Assembly (NCBI RefSeq): GCF_028010285.1
Contig: NZ_CP116304.1
Location: forward strand, 3,426,501 to 3,490,500
DNA length: 64,000 nt
From: Pseudomonas sp. Q1-7
Lineage (GTDB): Bacteria > Pseudomonadota > Gammaproteobacteria > Pseudomonadales > Pseudomonadaceae
Direction of reading: 5' to 3'
This document shows positions 1 through 7,435 of this stretch, one piece after another. Each line of letters opens with the position of its first letter. Within the stretch, counting starts at the first letter, position 1. The notes below the pieces were generated by a model. That model saw only the letters and a list, made by a program, of their open reading frames with translations, did no database searches and was not told the DNA's origin. Made by a program: the position numbers and the translations under genes.

Positions 1-1709
1 TGCTGGGCGCCGTAGTTCAGCACATTCTGGTTGCGCGCGATGGTCAGCCACTTGGGGTTGCCCTCGTAGGAGCCGGCGGTGATCTGGCGCACCGCGTCGA
101 CCAGCGAGACGGTGGTCTGCACCCCGCCCTGCTGCTGCAGGAGCCAACCCAGGCGATCCGCCTCGACCAGGCTCTCGTACTTCAGGCAGCCTTCGTTGGG
201 CGTCTTCAGCATCACCGCGAAGAGGTCGCTGGACAGCGAGTAGTTCGCGGTGATGTAGGCATTGTCGAGGTTGTAGCGCGAGTCCGCCCGCAGCTCGGGC
301 GCACCGGGGTCCAGGTCGCCGATCTTCAAGTTCAGGCTGACGGCGAAACCGGCCACCGCCAGGACCGCGGCCACCGCCAGGGTGACCGTCGCCCAGCGCC
401 GCTCGGTGAAGCGGTCCAGCCAGCCCCAGAGCGCCCCCAGGCCCTTGCCGCGCACTTCCTCGCGCTCATGCCGCAAGCTGCGGGCGGCGGCGCCTTCGCT
501 GACGCCCAGGTAGGACAGCAGCACGGGCAGCAGCACCAGGTTGGTGAAGATCAGCACCGCCACGCCGACGCTGGCGGTGACCGCCAGGTCCTGGATGACC
601 GGGATGTCGATCAGCATCAGCACGGCAAAGCCCACCGCGTCGGCCAGCAGCGCGGTGAGCCCGGCGAGGAACAGGCGGCGGAAGGTGTAGCGCGCGGCCA
701 CCAGTTGGTGGGTGCCGCGCCCCACGTCCTGCATGATGCCGTTCATCTTCTGCGCGCCGTGGGACACGCCGATGGCGAACACCAGGAACGGCACCAGGAT
801 GGAGAACGGGTCCAGCGCGTAGCCGAACAGCGCAACCAGGCCCAGTTGCCAGACCACGGCGATCAGCGAGCAGCAGACCACCAGGGTGGTGCTGCGCACG
901 CAACGGGTGTAGGCGTAGATGATGAGGGTGGCGATCACCGCCGCGGCGGCGAAGTACGCCATGACCTGCAGCAGGCCGTCGAGCAGGTCGCCGATCAACT
1001 TGGCGAAGCCGATGACGTGGATCCTGACACCGCCCTCCTGCCCCTCGTAGCGGGCCCGGAACTTGTCTTCGATCACCCGGGAGAAGGCGTGGTAATCGAT
1101 GGCCTGGCCGCTGACCGGGTCTTTTTCCAGCAACGGCACGAAGATCATGCTGGAGCGGAAGTCGTTGCCCACCAGGCTGCCGACGATGCCGGACCGGGCG
1201 ATGTTCATGCGCAGCTGTTCGACACCGGCCGGCGAGCCGTCATAGGCGTCGGGCATGACCGGGCCACCCTGGAAGCCCTGCTCGGTCACCTCGGTCCAGC
1301 GCACGGCCGGCGTCCACAGCGACTTCATCCAGGCGCGGTCGACGCCGGGTGTCACGAACAGCTCGTCGTTGACCTCCTTGAGCACCTGCAGGTAGGCGGG
1401 ATCGAAGATGTCGCCACGGGTGTTCTCCACCACGACTCTCACGGCGTTGCCGAGGCCGCGCAGCGAGTCGCGGTTCTCCAGGTAGTTTTTGATGAACGGC
1501 TGGCTCTGCGGCAGCATCTTCTCGAAGCTGGCGGTCAGGGTCAGGCGGGTCGTCGCCCCATAGCCCAGCGCGAGGGTGACCAGCACGCAGGTCAGCACCA
1601 CCAGCAGGCGATGGTTGAAGATGATGCGCTCCAGCAGGCTGCCGGAGCGCGGGTCGAACCCCCGCAGCTCCCGCACCACCGGCATGCTGTCGTGCTCGTA
1701 GTTACCCAT
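1..1709 (-). CDS. MMPL/RND-family transporter, C-terminus beyond the window
   Basis: The start codon is at 1709 and the reading frame runs off the left edge, so only about 569 residues are visible. The protein begins MGNYEHDSMPVVREL, has a membrane segment near residues 30-50, then a long periplasmic loop, a block of hydrophobic helices (including the stretch with FLVFAIGVSHGAQKMNG, typical of the MMPL/sterol-sensing-like fold) and the start of the second half. Family members are inner-membrane, proton-driven exporters of lipids or hydrophobic compounds. It is the last gene of a minus-strand cassette with YCF48-like, DUF1329 and DUF1302 genes; this association is common in pseudomonads and suggests shared envelope transport of a hydrophobic substrate. 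The substrate is unknown. Confidence 0.9.
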   Translation of the reverse strand, partial: MGNYEHDSMPVVRELRGFDPRSGSLLERIIFNHRLLVVLTCVLVTLALGYGATTRLTLTASFEKMLPQSQPFIKNYLENRDSLRGLGNAVRVVVENTRGDIFDPAYLQVLKEVNDELFVTPGVDRAWMKSLWTPAVRWTEVTEQGFQGGPVMPDAYDGSPAGVEQLRMNIARSGIVGSLVGNDFRSSMIFVPLLEKDPVSGQAIDYHAFSRVIEDKFRARYEGQEGGVRIHVIGFAKLIGDLLDGLLQVMAYFAAAAVIATLIIYAYTRCVRSTTLVVCCSLIAVVWQLGLVALFGYALDPFSILVPFLVFAIGVSHGAQKMNGIMQDVGRGTHQLVAARYTFRRLFLAGLTALLADAVGFAVLMLIDIPVIQDLAVTASVGVAVLIFTNLVLLPVLLSYLGVSEGAAARSLRHEREEVRGKGLGALWGWLDRFTERRWATVTLAVAAVLAVAGFAVSLNLKIGDLDPGAPELRADSRYNLDNAYITANYSLSSDLFAVMLKTPNEGCLKYESLVEADRLGWLLQQQGGVQTTVSLVDAVRQITAGSYEGNPKWLTIARNQNVLNYGAQ

Positions 1710-1733
1710 GTGTGTGTCTCTCTGATAACGGGG

Positions 1734-2819
1734 TCATGGAACGCGCAGCGGGCGCGCGCCGCGCACGCCGACCAGCACCAGTTGCCCCGGCCCGGCGGCC
1801 TGGGCGGCCTGGGCGGCGGCGACTGGCGCCAGCGCGGGTTGCGGCTGCAGCTGGAAGCTGGCGCCGTCGTCGCGGCTGAGCAGCAGGTGGCCGGCCTGGC
1901 TGAGCAGCGCGAGGCGGCCGTCGGCGAGCGCGGTTCCCGTGGTGATGCTCACCGGCAACCCGGTCTCCACCGGGTTCCAGCTCGCGCCGCCATCGACGCT
2001 GCGGAAGACGTTGCCGCGCAGGCCGAAGACCAGGGCCACGCCGGGCTTGCCGAGGATGCCGAAGAAGCTGCCGTCGTAGGCTGCCGGCCTGGACTCGAAG
2101 CGCCCCGTGGCACGGTCGAGCCGCAGCAGCAGCCCCTGTTCGCCGGCGATGTAGAGTTCGCCGTCCGCCGGGCGGATGGCATAGAGGTTTAGCGCGCTCG
2201 GGTTGTCGGTGCGCTCCATCCAGGGCGTCCAGCTACGCCCGCCATCCTCGGTGCGGAACAGCAGGTTGAAGGCGCCGACGATGTAACCCACCCGTTCGTT
2301 CTCGAACCACACATCGAGAAAGGGCTTGTCGGCGCCCTCCTCTGTCATGCGCTTGGCTTCGTCCACCAGCGCGGCCAGCGCCTCGTCGTCCGGGGCGCTG
2401 CGCGCCAGGGCCTCGTAGTGCGCGAGCAGGGTGGGACCGATCTGGCGACCATCCAACTGGCGCTCCCAGTTCGCGCCACCGTCGCCGCTGTGCAGGACCA
2501 CGCCGTCGTGGCCGACCGCCCAGCCGTGGCGAGCCGTGGGGAAGTGCACCGCCACCAGGTCGGAGCTGACGGGAACGCGGGCCTGCTGCCAGCTTTCGCC
2601 GGCGTCATCGGACGTGAGAATGTGCCCGCGCTGGCCGACCGCGACCAGGCGATCGCCGGCGCTGGCCAGGCCCACCAGCAGGCTGTGCTGGGCAAGCGGG
2701 CTCTGCTGTGCCGGGGTGTCCAGCACGTCGATGAACCCCTCGGCCACCACCGGCCGACAGAATGGCGCGCTCAACGCCGCCATGAGGGCGAACAGCAGCG
2801 CCCACTTGAGAATGTTCAT
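1734..2819 (-). CDS. YCF48/Hcf136-like beta-propeller protein, exported
   Basis: 361 residues with an N-terminal signal peptide (MNILKWALLFALMAALSAPF, cleavage probably after VVA near residue 26). The mature part carries at least five Asp-box/BNR motifs of the form S-x-D-x-G-x-x-W/F (SDDAGESW, SGDGGANW, TEDGGRSW, SVDGGASW, SRDDGASF), the mark of the photosystem II assembly factor YCF48 propeller family. In heterotrophs these proteins occur beside RND/MMPL exporters and DUF1302/DUF1329 genes and are probably periplasmic scaffold or assembly proteins; that role is inferred. The stop lies 24 bases before the MMPL start, consistent with co-transcription. Confidence 0.86.
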   Translation of the reverse strand: MNILKWALLFALMAALSAPFCRPVVAEGFIDVLDTPAQQSPLAQHSLLVGLASAGDRLVAVGQRGHILTSDDAGESWQQARVPVSSDLVAVHFPTARHGWAVGHDGVVLHSGDGGANWERQLDGRQIGPTLLAHYEALARSAPDDEALAALVDEAKRMTEEGADKPFLDVWFENERVGYIVGAFNLLFRTEDGGRSWTPWMERTDNPSALNLYAIRPADGELYIAGEQGLLLRLDRATGRFESRPAAYDGSFFGILGKPGVALVFGLRGNVFRSVDGGASWNPVETGLPVSITTGTALADGRLALLSQAGHLLLSRDDGASFQLQPQPALAPVAAAQAAQAAGPGQLVLVGVRGARPLRVP

Positions 2820-2879
2820 GAGTCGATCTCGTTGGAAGCCACCGGAGCATCACAGGGATGCCCCGGTGGCGAGGCCGCA

Positions 2880-4244
2880 TCAGCGGATGCCGGTCCCAGC
2901 CAGGGCGTCAGGCGCCCATTGGGCCTTGGAGAGCGGCTGGATGTACTTCACGCCGCCGTGCGGGCCGTAGATGCCGGTGATGTTGTAGCTGCCGGAAACG
3001 AAGTCGTAGAACATGTGGTTGTCCGAGTTCGGCGCCTGCACGTCGTAGCTGTAGGCCATGTGGGCGAAGGCGCCGCGATAGAGCTGGCCACGGGCATCGA
3101 AGGCATCGGAGGCCAGGGCGATCCAGCTGTCCTCGTCGAGGTAGAAGGTGCGCTTGCTGTAGATGTGCCGCTTGCCGGGCTTGAGCGTCGCCTCGACCAC
3201 CCAGACACGGTGCAGCTCCCAGCGCACCAGGTCGGGGTTGACGTGGTTCGGCGTGGTGATGTCGGCCGCCTTCTCGTGGTAGTTGAGTTTGTAGGTGTTG
3301 TACGGCACGTACATTTCCTTCTTGCCGACCAGTTTGAAGTCGAAGCGGTCCATCGCGCCGTTGAACACCCAGGCGTCATCGTAGGTCGAGCTGCCGGCCG
3401 AACCCGGGTTCGGCGTGTCATAGGCGATATCGGGGGCGAGCTTCACCCGGCGCTGGCCCGGCAGGTATTGCCAGCCGCGGCGGGGTTTCTCCAGCGGGTC
3501 CACCGCGTCGTTGAGCAGGATGGCTTCGCCCGCGCGGCGCGCGGGCCCCTGGTAGTAGAGCTTGGTCTTGAAGTACAGGTCCTCGGCCTTGGCCGGCACG
3601 TCGTTGCGCTCGGGCGCGAACAGCGGGTACTCCAGATAGGCGTCGCCCGTGGTCGCCAGGGCGGCGTGGCCGGCCGAGTCGACGTTCCAGGAATCGTACC
3701 TGGAGTTGAGCGCATGCCCCTGGTAGCGCAGCAGATGGTTCCACATGGCCTCGTAACCATCGTTGGGAATCGGAAACGGCACTCCCGGCAGGACATTCTC
3801 CAGCGCCAGCCCGGCATCGGTCGTCCGGGCTCCGGTGGCGTTCTTGCGCGTGTTGTCCAGCAGGCGCTGCGGCAGGGCGACGGTGCGATGGGTGGGGTAG
3901 ACATCCATGCGGAAGGACGGGAAGCGCTTCAGCAGCTCGCGGGACGCGGCGGTGAGCTTGTCCCCGTGCTCGGCAGCGTTCTTGCCATCGATCACCAGGC
4001 GCGGTTTTTCATCGGCGAAGGGGTCCACGCGCATGGCGCTGCCGGCCTGGTAACCGCTCGGCGGCGTGGTCAGGCCACCGCTGTAGGCAGGGATGCTTCC
4101 GTCGGCATTGGCGGCCTGCTCGGCGCCGACCGGGGTGAGGCTCTGCCCCAGTTGTGCGGCCTGCTCCGGCGAAACGGCGGCCTGGGCGGAGGCGACCACA
4201 GCGAGCGACAGCGCGCTGACCATCAAGGAATTGATAAAAGCCAT
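2880..4244 (-). CDS. DUF1329 outer-membrane-associated protein
   Basis: 454 residues. The frame is open further upstream, but the ATG at 4244 is preceded by a strong CCAGGAGATC Shine-Dalgarno site and opens a signal peptide (MAFINSLMVSALSLAVVASAQAA cut after the final Ala). The mature protein has the DUF1329 layout (early SLTPVGAEQAANADGSIPAYSGG, a central GQRRVKLAPDIAYDTPNP stretch and a C-terminal region rich in Tyr and Trp). DUF1329 proteins are thought to have a LolA/LolB-like lipid-handling fold and almost always accompany a DUF1302 protein, as here. Predicted location is periplasm or outer membrane; the cargo is unknown. Confidence 0.9.
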   Translation of the reverse strand: MAFINSLMVSALSLAVVASAQAAVSPEQAAQLGQSLTPVGAEQAANADGSIPAYSGGLTTPPSGYQAGSAMRVDPFADEKPRLVIDGKNAAEHGDKLTAASRELLKRFPSFRMDVYPTHRTVALPQRLLDNTRKNATGARTTDAGLALENVLPGVPFPIPNDGYEAMWNHLLRYQGHALNSRYDSWNVDSAGHAALATTGDAYLEYPLFAPERNDVPAKAEDLYFKTKLYYQGPARRAGEAILLNDAVDPLEKPRRGWQYLPGQRRVKLAPDIAYDTPNPGSAGSSTYDDAWVFNGAMDRFDFKLVGKKEMYVPYNTYKLNYHEKAADITTPNHVNPDLVRWELHRVWVVEATLKPGKRHIYSKRTFYLDEDSWIALASDAFDARGQLYRGAFAHMAYSYDVQAPNSDNHMFYDFVSGSYNITGIYGPHGGVKYIQPLSKAQWAPDALAGTGIR

Positions 4245-4267
4245 CTCTGATCTCCTGGATGAGTTGC

Positions 4268-6085
4268 TCAGAAAGTTGTCTTGAAGGTGAAGGTGACCAT
4301 GCCGCGGTCCTTGAGCTGGGCCGGGACTCCAGCGAATGCGGTGGTCTGGCCGGGCACGCAGTTGTACTGGCCATTGGCACCCGGGACGGCGCCATCGACT
4401 GGCGAACCGCAGGTGTCGAAAGGACCGAAGTTGTCCACGTACTTCAGGTCGAAGCGGTATTGGTTGCGCAGGTCGACGCCGACGCCGACGGAGTAGCTGC
4501 CGGTGTCCTCGTTGCCACCCAACTGCACCGCCGAATGGCCATCCAGGCCGACGTTGTAGGTCATGGGCAGGTGAACATCGACGCCCGGGAAGACCTGGTA
4601 CCAGGTCGGTGTGAAGTTCACGCCGAGGACATAGTTGTCGCGGGTGACCTTGTCGACGCCGCGGTACCAGTCCTCGCCCTTGAACAGTTGTTTGTTGTCC
4701 GTCACGTCCAGCCAGCGGCTGTAGGCCAGCTCGACCAGCAGCGACGCCGCGTCCCACGCCGGCGTGTCGGCGAAGGTGGTCAGGCCGTTGACCACCGCGT
4801 GTACCGTCTTGCCGCGCGCCACGGCGTCGTCGCCGTCGAAGCTGGAGACGAAGCCCGGAACGCCGAGGGCGGCGGCGGCCGGGTTGACCTGGCCGGGCAC
4901 GCTGGCCAGCGGCATGTTCTCGCGGTAGTTCAGATCCACGCCCACGCTGACGCCGGCGATGTTCTTGGACAGGCTGATGCCGTAGATATCGATATCGTCG
5001 ACATAGAACTGGTTGTAGCGACCGACGACGCCAGAACGCAGTTGCGGCAGGCCGACCGCGACCGGCTGCAGCGCCAGGTTCGGCAGGATGTCGGAGGTAT
5101 TGCGGTAGTAGAGGCCGAGGGTCCCGTCGAGCCACTCCGGGCTCCACCTGACCATCAGGCCGAAGTCGCCACGCTTGTCCGGCGTGAAGGTATGCCCCCC
5201 CGTCAGGCGCAGGAACTGGGGCGCGCCGGGGATCACACCGAAGGCCGGATTGGGCTGGGCGATCAGCGAGAGGTCGTCGCTGCCGTGCTGGATCGCATCA
5301 TTGAAGCCCAGATAGGTACCGGACTCGGGCAGGCGCGAAGCGTCCCAGTCCAGGAAGTACTGGGCGCCGAACGACAGCTCGGGATTCAGGGTGAAGCTGG
5401 CGGAAATCTGGTTACGCGGTATGAACAGCTCCTTGGCCTCGGTCCCCGGCACCGCCAGGGCCTTCGAGATGTCCAGACCGGACTGGCCGTAGCTGTTGCT
5501 GTGGGCGAACGCCAGGATGCTTTCTCCCCAGTACTGGGTATGGCTGCCCACCTTGGCGCTGAGCAGGGACTCGTCGCCCAGCTCCACGCTGCCGAAGACG
5601 AAGGCGTCGAGCACTTCCGAGGACGGGCCATTGAAGTAGCGCTCCGCGTAGCTGCTCAGTTGCCGCGAGTCGGCCACGCCGTTCTGGAACTGGTTGGTCG
5701 ACGCATTGTCGCTGCCGACCTTGTCATAGGCATGGTCGTACCAACTGTTGCCGCTGACGCGGAAGCCGTACTGGCGACGGTAGACCACGTCGAGTTCATG
5801 CAGCACGTCGATGCGCTGGGATACCGCGCTGCCCGCCGAGAAGTTGCGGTTGCCGTCGTTGTTGTTCCAGGCATTGGCCAGCTTGGAGTTGGCGCTCTCC
5901 ACACGCTGCGCGTAGTTGAGCTTGACCGTGTTGTCGAAACGCACCTGGAGGTCGTCGATGCCGGTGTCGAATTCAAAGGCATGCGCGGGCAGGCTGCCCA
6001 GGCCGACAAGCACGGCGGAGGCCAGGAGGCTCGGCCTCGGGTTGCGGCAGGTTCTATTGTTCTTGTTGTTGTCCTTCATCGTCAT
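4268..6085 (-). CDS. DUF1302 outer-membrane beta-barrel protein
   Basis: 605 residues. After an Asn/Lys-rich start (MTMKDNNKNNRTCRNPRPS) comes a signal peptide (SLLASAVLVGLGSLPAHA) and a long amphipathic beta-strand protein ending in Phe (VTFTFKTTF), the usual terminal signature of outer-membrane barrels. The DUF1302 beginning (FEFDTGIDDLQVRFDNTVKLNYAQR) is clear. The stop is 23 bases before DUF1329, and the pair sits in one operon with the upstream thiolase-like gene (37 bases). It is probably a porin-like outer-membrane component for a hydrophobic molecule. The AAC/AAG-rich first codons form overlapping Crc/Hfq-type motifs (separate entry). Confidence 0.9.
   Translation of the reverse strand: MTMKDNNKNNRTCRNPRPSLLASAVLVGLGSLPAHAFEFDTGIDDLQVRFDNTVKLNYAQRVESANSKLANAWNNNDGNRNFSAGSAVSQRIDVLHELDVVYRRQYGFRVSGNSWYDHAYDKVGSDNASTNQFQNGVADSRQLSSYAERYFNGPSSEVLDAFVFGSVELGDESLLSAKVGSHTQYWGESILAFAHSNSYGQSGLDISKALAVPGTEAKELFIPRNQISASFTLNPELSFGAQYFLDWDASRLPESGTYLGFNDAIQHGSDDLSLIAQPNPAFGVIPGAPQFLRLTGGHTFTPDKRGDFGLMVRWSPEWLDGTLGLYYRNTSDILPNLALQPVAVGLPQLRSGVVGRYNQFYVDDIDIYGISLSKNIAGVSVGVDLNYRENMPLASVPGQVNPAAAALGVPGFVSSFDGDDAVARGKTVHAVVNGLTTFADTPAWDAASLLVELAYSRWLDVTDNKQLFKGEDWYRGVDKVTRDNYVLGVNFTPTWYQVFPGVDVHLPMTYNVGLDGHSAVQLGGNEDTGSYSVGVGVDLRNQYRFDLKYVDNFGPFDTCGSPVDGAVPGANGQYNCVPGQTTAFAGVPAQLKDRGMVTFTFKTTF
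6057..6070 (-). promoter_or_regulatory. Overlapping A-rich Crc/Hfq-like motifs in DUF1302 translation start
   Basis: On the coding strand this stretch reads AACAACAAGAACAA and contains three overlapping matches to AANAANAA, the consensus bound by Hfq with Crc in Pseudomonas catabolite repression. It begins 15 bases into the DUF1302 coding region, a normal position for such sites. Binding is inferred from the motif and position only. Confidence 0.4.
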
Positions 6086-6122
6086 ACTCGCTGTGTTTTG
6101 TGAATGCTGTTGCGGACGCGAT

Positions 6123-7271
6123 TCACAGCCGCTGGAGAATCGCGACCGTGACCGAGCGCCCGATGGCAGCGCTGTGCTGGAGGCCGATGCGCGCCCCCCT
6201 TACCTGTCGTGCTCCTGCTTCGCCGCGCAGCTGGCGAACCAGCTCCGCCAGCTGCGCCAGGGTGCTGGCCCCCGGCACCAGGCCGCATCCGAGCAGCCCT
6301 CCCGAAGGGCATACGGCGGGTTTCGTCTCCCTGCGGAAAGCGAACGCGCCCATCCCCTCCTCCCCACACAGGCCAAGCGCGGCGCTGAACATCAGGAAGT
6401 CGCCCACGCTCTGGTCATGCAGCTCGACCACATCCAGGTCCTCGGCGCCGATCCGCGCCTGCGCGTAGGCCTGGGCGGCGGCGCGCCGCGTCGCCGCGCG
6501 GCCGAGGACGTCGAGCAGGTTGCCGGCGGCGAGTTCCGAGAGCGTCTCGCTGGCCCGCGCGCTCCCCAGGATGGCCACGCCACCGCGCGAGCCGTAACGG
6601 CCGGCGAAGGACTCCGAGCACAGCAGCAGCGCGGCTGCACCACAGGCTGGCGGGCACAGGTAGGGCGGCAGCCATCCGTCCCGCTCGGGGGAGTGGGCCA
6701 GGGCGACGGGGTTGAGGCGGGCCTGCGCCCGAGCCCGCTCCAGAACCCGCTCGAAGCACGCGGGCGTGACGCCCAGGTGTGTCTGCAGCCAGCTCATCTG
6801 TGCGGCATACAGCGCCGCCGGGTGGTCGCGCTGGGCGATCATCGCCAGCGGGTCGCCGGGCACGTTCGGATCGCGGCGGTCCTGGTCGACGACATCGTCC
6901 AGGCCGAAGAGCGCCCGCTTGGAGAGTCCCGCCTGCATGCCCTCGAAACCGAGGACCAGAATCGCCTCGGCCTCGCCCGCCAGGATGCTATTGCGCGCCA
7001 GATGCACCGCGGTGCTGGCGGACACGCCGCCGTCGCGCATGCAGAACATCGGAATGCCGGTCAGGCCGATCTGCATCAGCAGCTGTTCGCTGGCGCCGAT
7101 ACTGGCGTTCACGCTGGACAGGAACACCTGATCGACCAAGTCGCAGTCGATGCGCGCATTCTCCAGGGCCATGCGCACCGCCTGCCCTGCGAGTTCGGGC
7201 AAAGGGCGTCGAACGGTCAGCGGGGCAAAGGGCGTCACCCCTACCCCGGCGATCAGCACACGTTCTGGCAT
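6123..7271 (-). CDS. Thiolase-fold protein (SCP-x/lipid-transfer type) lacking catalytic residues
   Basis: 382 residues starting MPERVLIAGVGVTPFAP. Fold landmarks of the non-decarboxylating thiolase/SCP-x group are clear: a GVSASTAVHLA helix, VELHD near the C-terminal half, and a CPSGG...PGAST region. The active-site positions are altered. In a gapless alignment to the family pattern, the nucleophile Cys corresponds to Gly82 (RDGGVSAS), the HDCF motif reads HDQS, and the GHP histidine loop reads GLV. It therefore probably does not do classical thiolysis and may be a binding partner, or an aldolase-like relative as known for Ltp2-type steroid enzymes. First gene of the DUF1302/DUF1329/YCF48/MMPL operon, with about 160 bases of spacer upstream. 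Confidence 0.85.
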   Translation of the reverse strand: MPERVLIAGVGVTPFAPLTVRRPLPELAGQAVRMALENARIDCDLVDQVFLSSVNASIGASEQLLMQIGLTGIPMFCMRDGGVSASTAVHLARNSILAGEAEAILVLGFEGMQAGLSKRALFGLDDVVDQDRRDPNVPGDPLAMIAQRDHPAALYAAQMSWLQTHLGVTPACFERVLERARAQARLNPVALAHSPERDGWLPPYLCPPACGAAALLLCSESFAGRYGSRGGVAILGSARASETLSELAAGNLLDVLGRAATRRAAAQAYAQARIGAEDLDVVELHDQSVGDFLMFSAALGLCGEEGMGAFAFRRETKPAVCPSGGLLGCGLVPGASTLAQLAELVRQLRGEAGARQVRGARIGLQHSAAIGRSVTVAILQRL

Positions 7272-7355
7272 GTCTGCTCCCCAAGTCGGCCGCCCGCCGG
7301 GCGGTTCCCGCCGGGCACGAAATCTGTAGGGACACGGTATGCGTGGGAATCAGCT

Positions 7356-7411
7356 CTGCCCCCCCCAGCGTCTGGGGGGACACACGACCGGCAGGGGGGG
7401 CGGGGGGAGGC
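7356..7411. promoter_or_regulatory. Perfect GC palindrome followed by long G tracts in operon promoter region
   Basis: Positions 7361-7379 form a perfect inverted repeat, CCCCCCAG-CGT-CTGGGGGG (8-bp arms, 3-base centre). It is followed by a 7-base G run (7394-7400) and a 6-base G run (7402-7407). The region lies between the MalT-like regulator gene and the thiolase operon, 85 bases or more upstream of the operon's first codon. It could be a regulator operator or a G-quadruplex-prone element. A related string, CTGCCC-T-CCCCCAGCG, occurs at 10387-10402. Confidence 0.4.
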
Positions 7412-7435
7412 GTCGGCCCGGGCGCGGGAGCGCGC

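Noticed and set aside
468-2192. Long plus-strand open frames opposite the MMPL and YCF48-like genes
   Set aside because: They are antisense shadows of high-GC genes with low-complexity His/Gln/Arg-rich translations and no family match; the minus-strand genes carry signal peptides and motifs.
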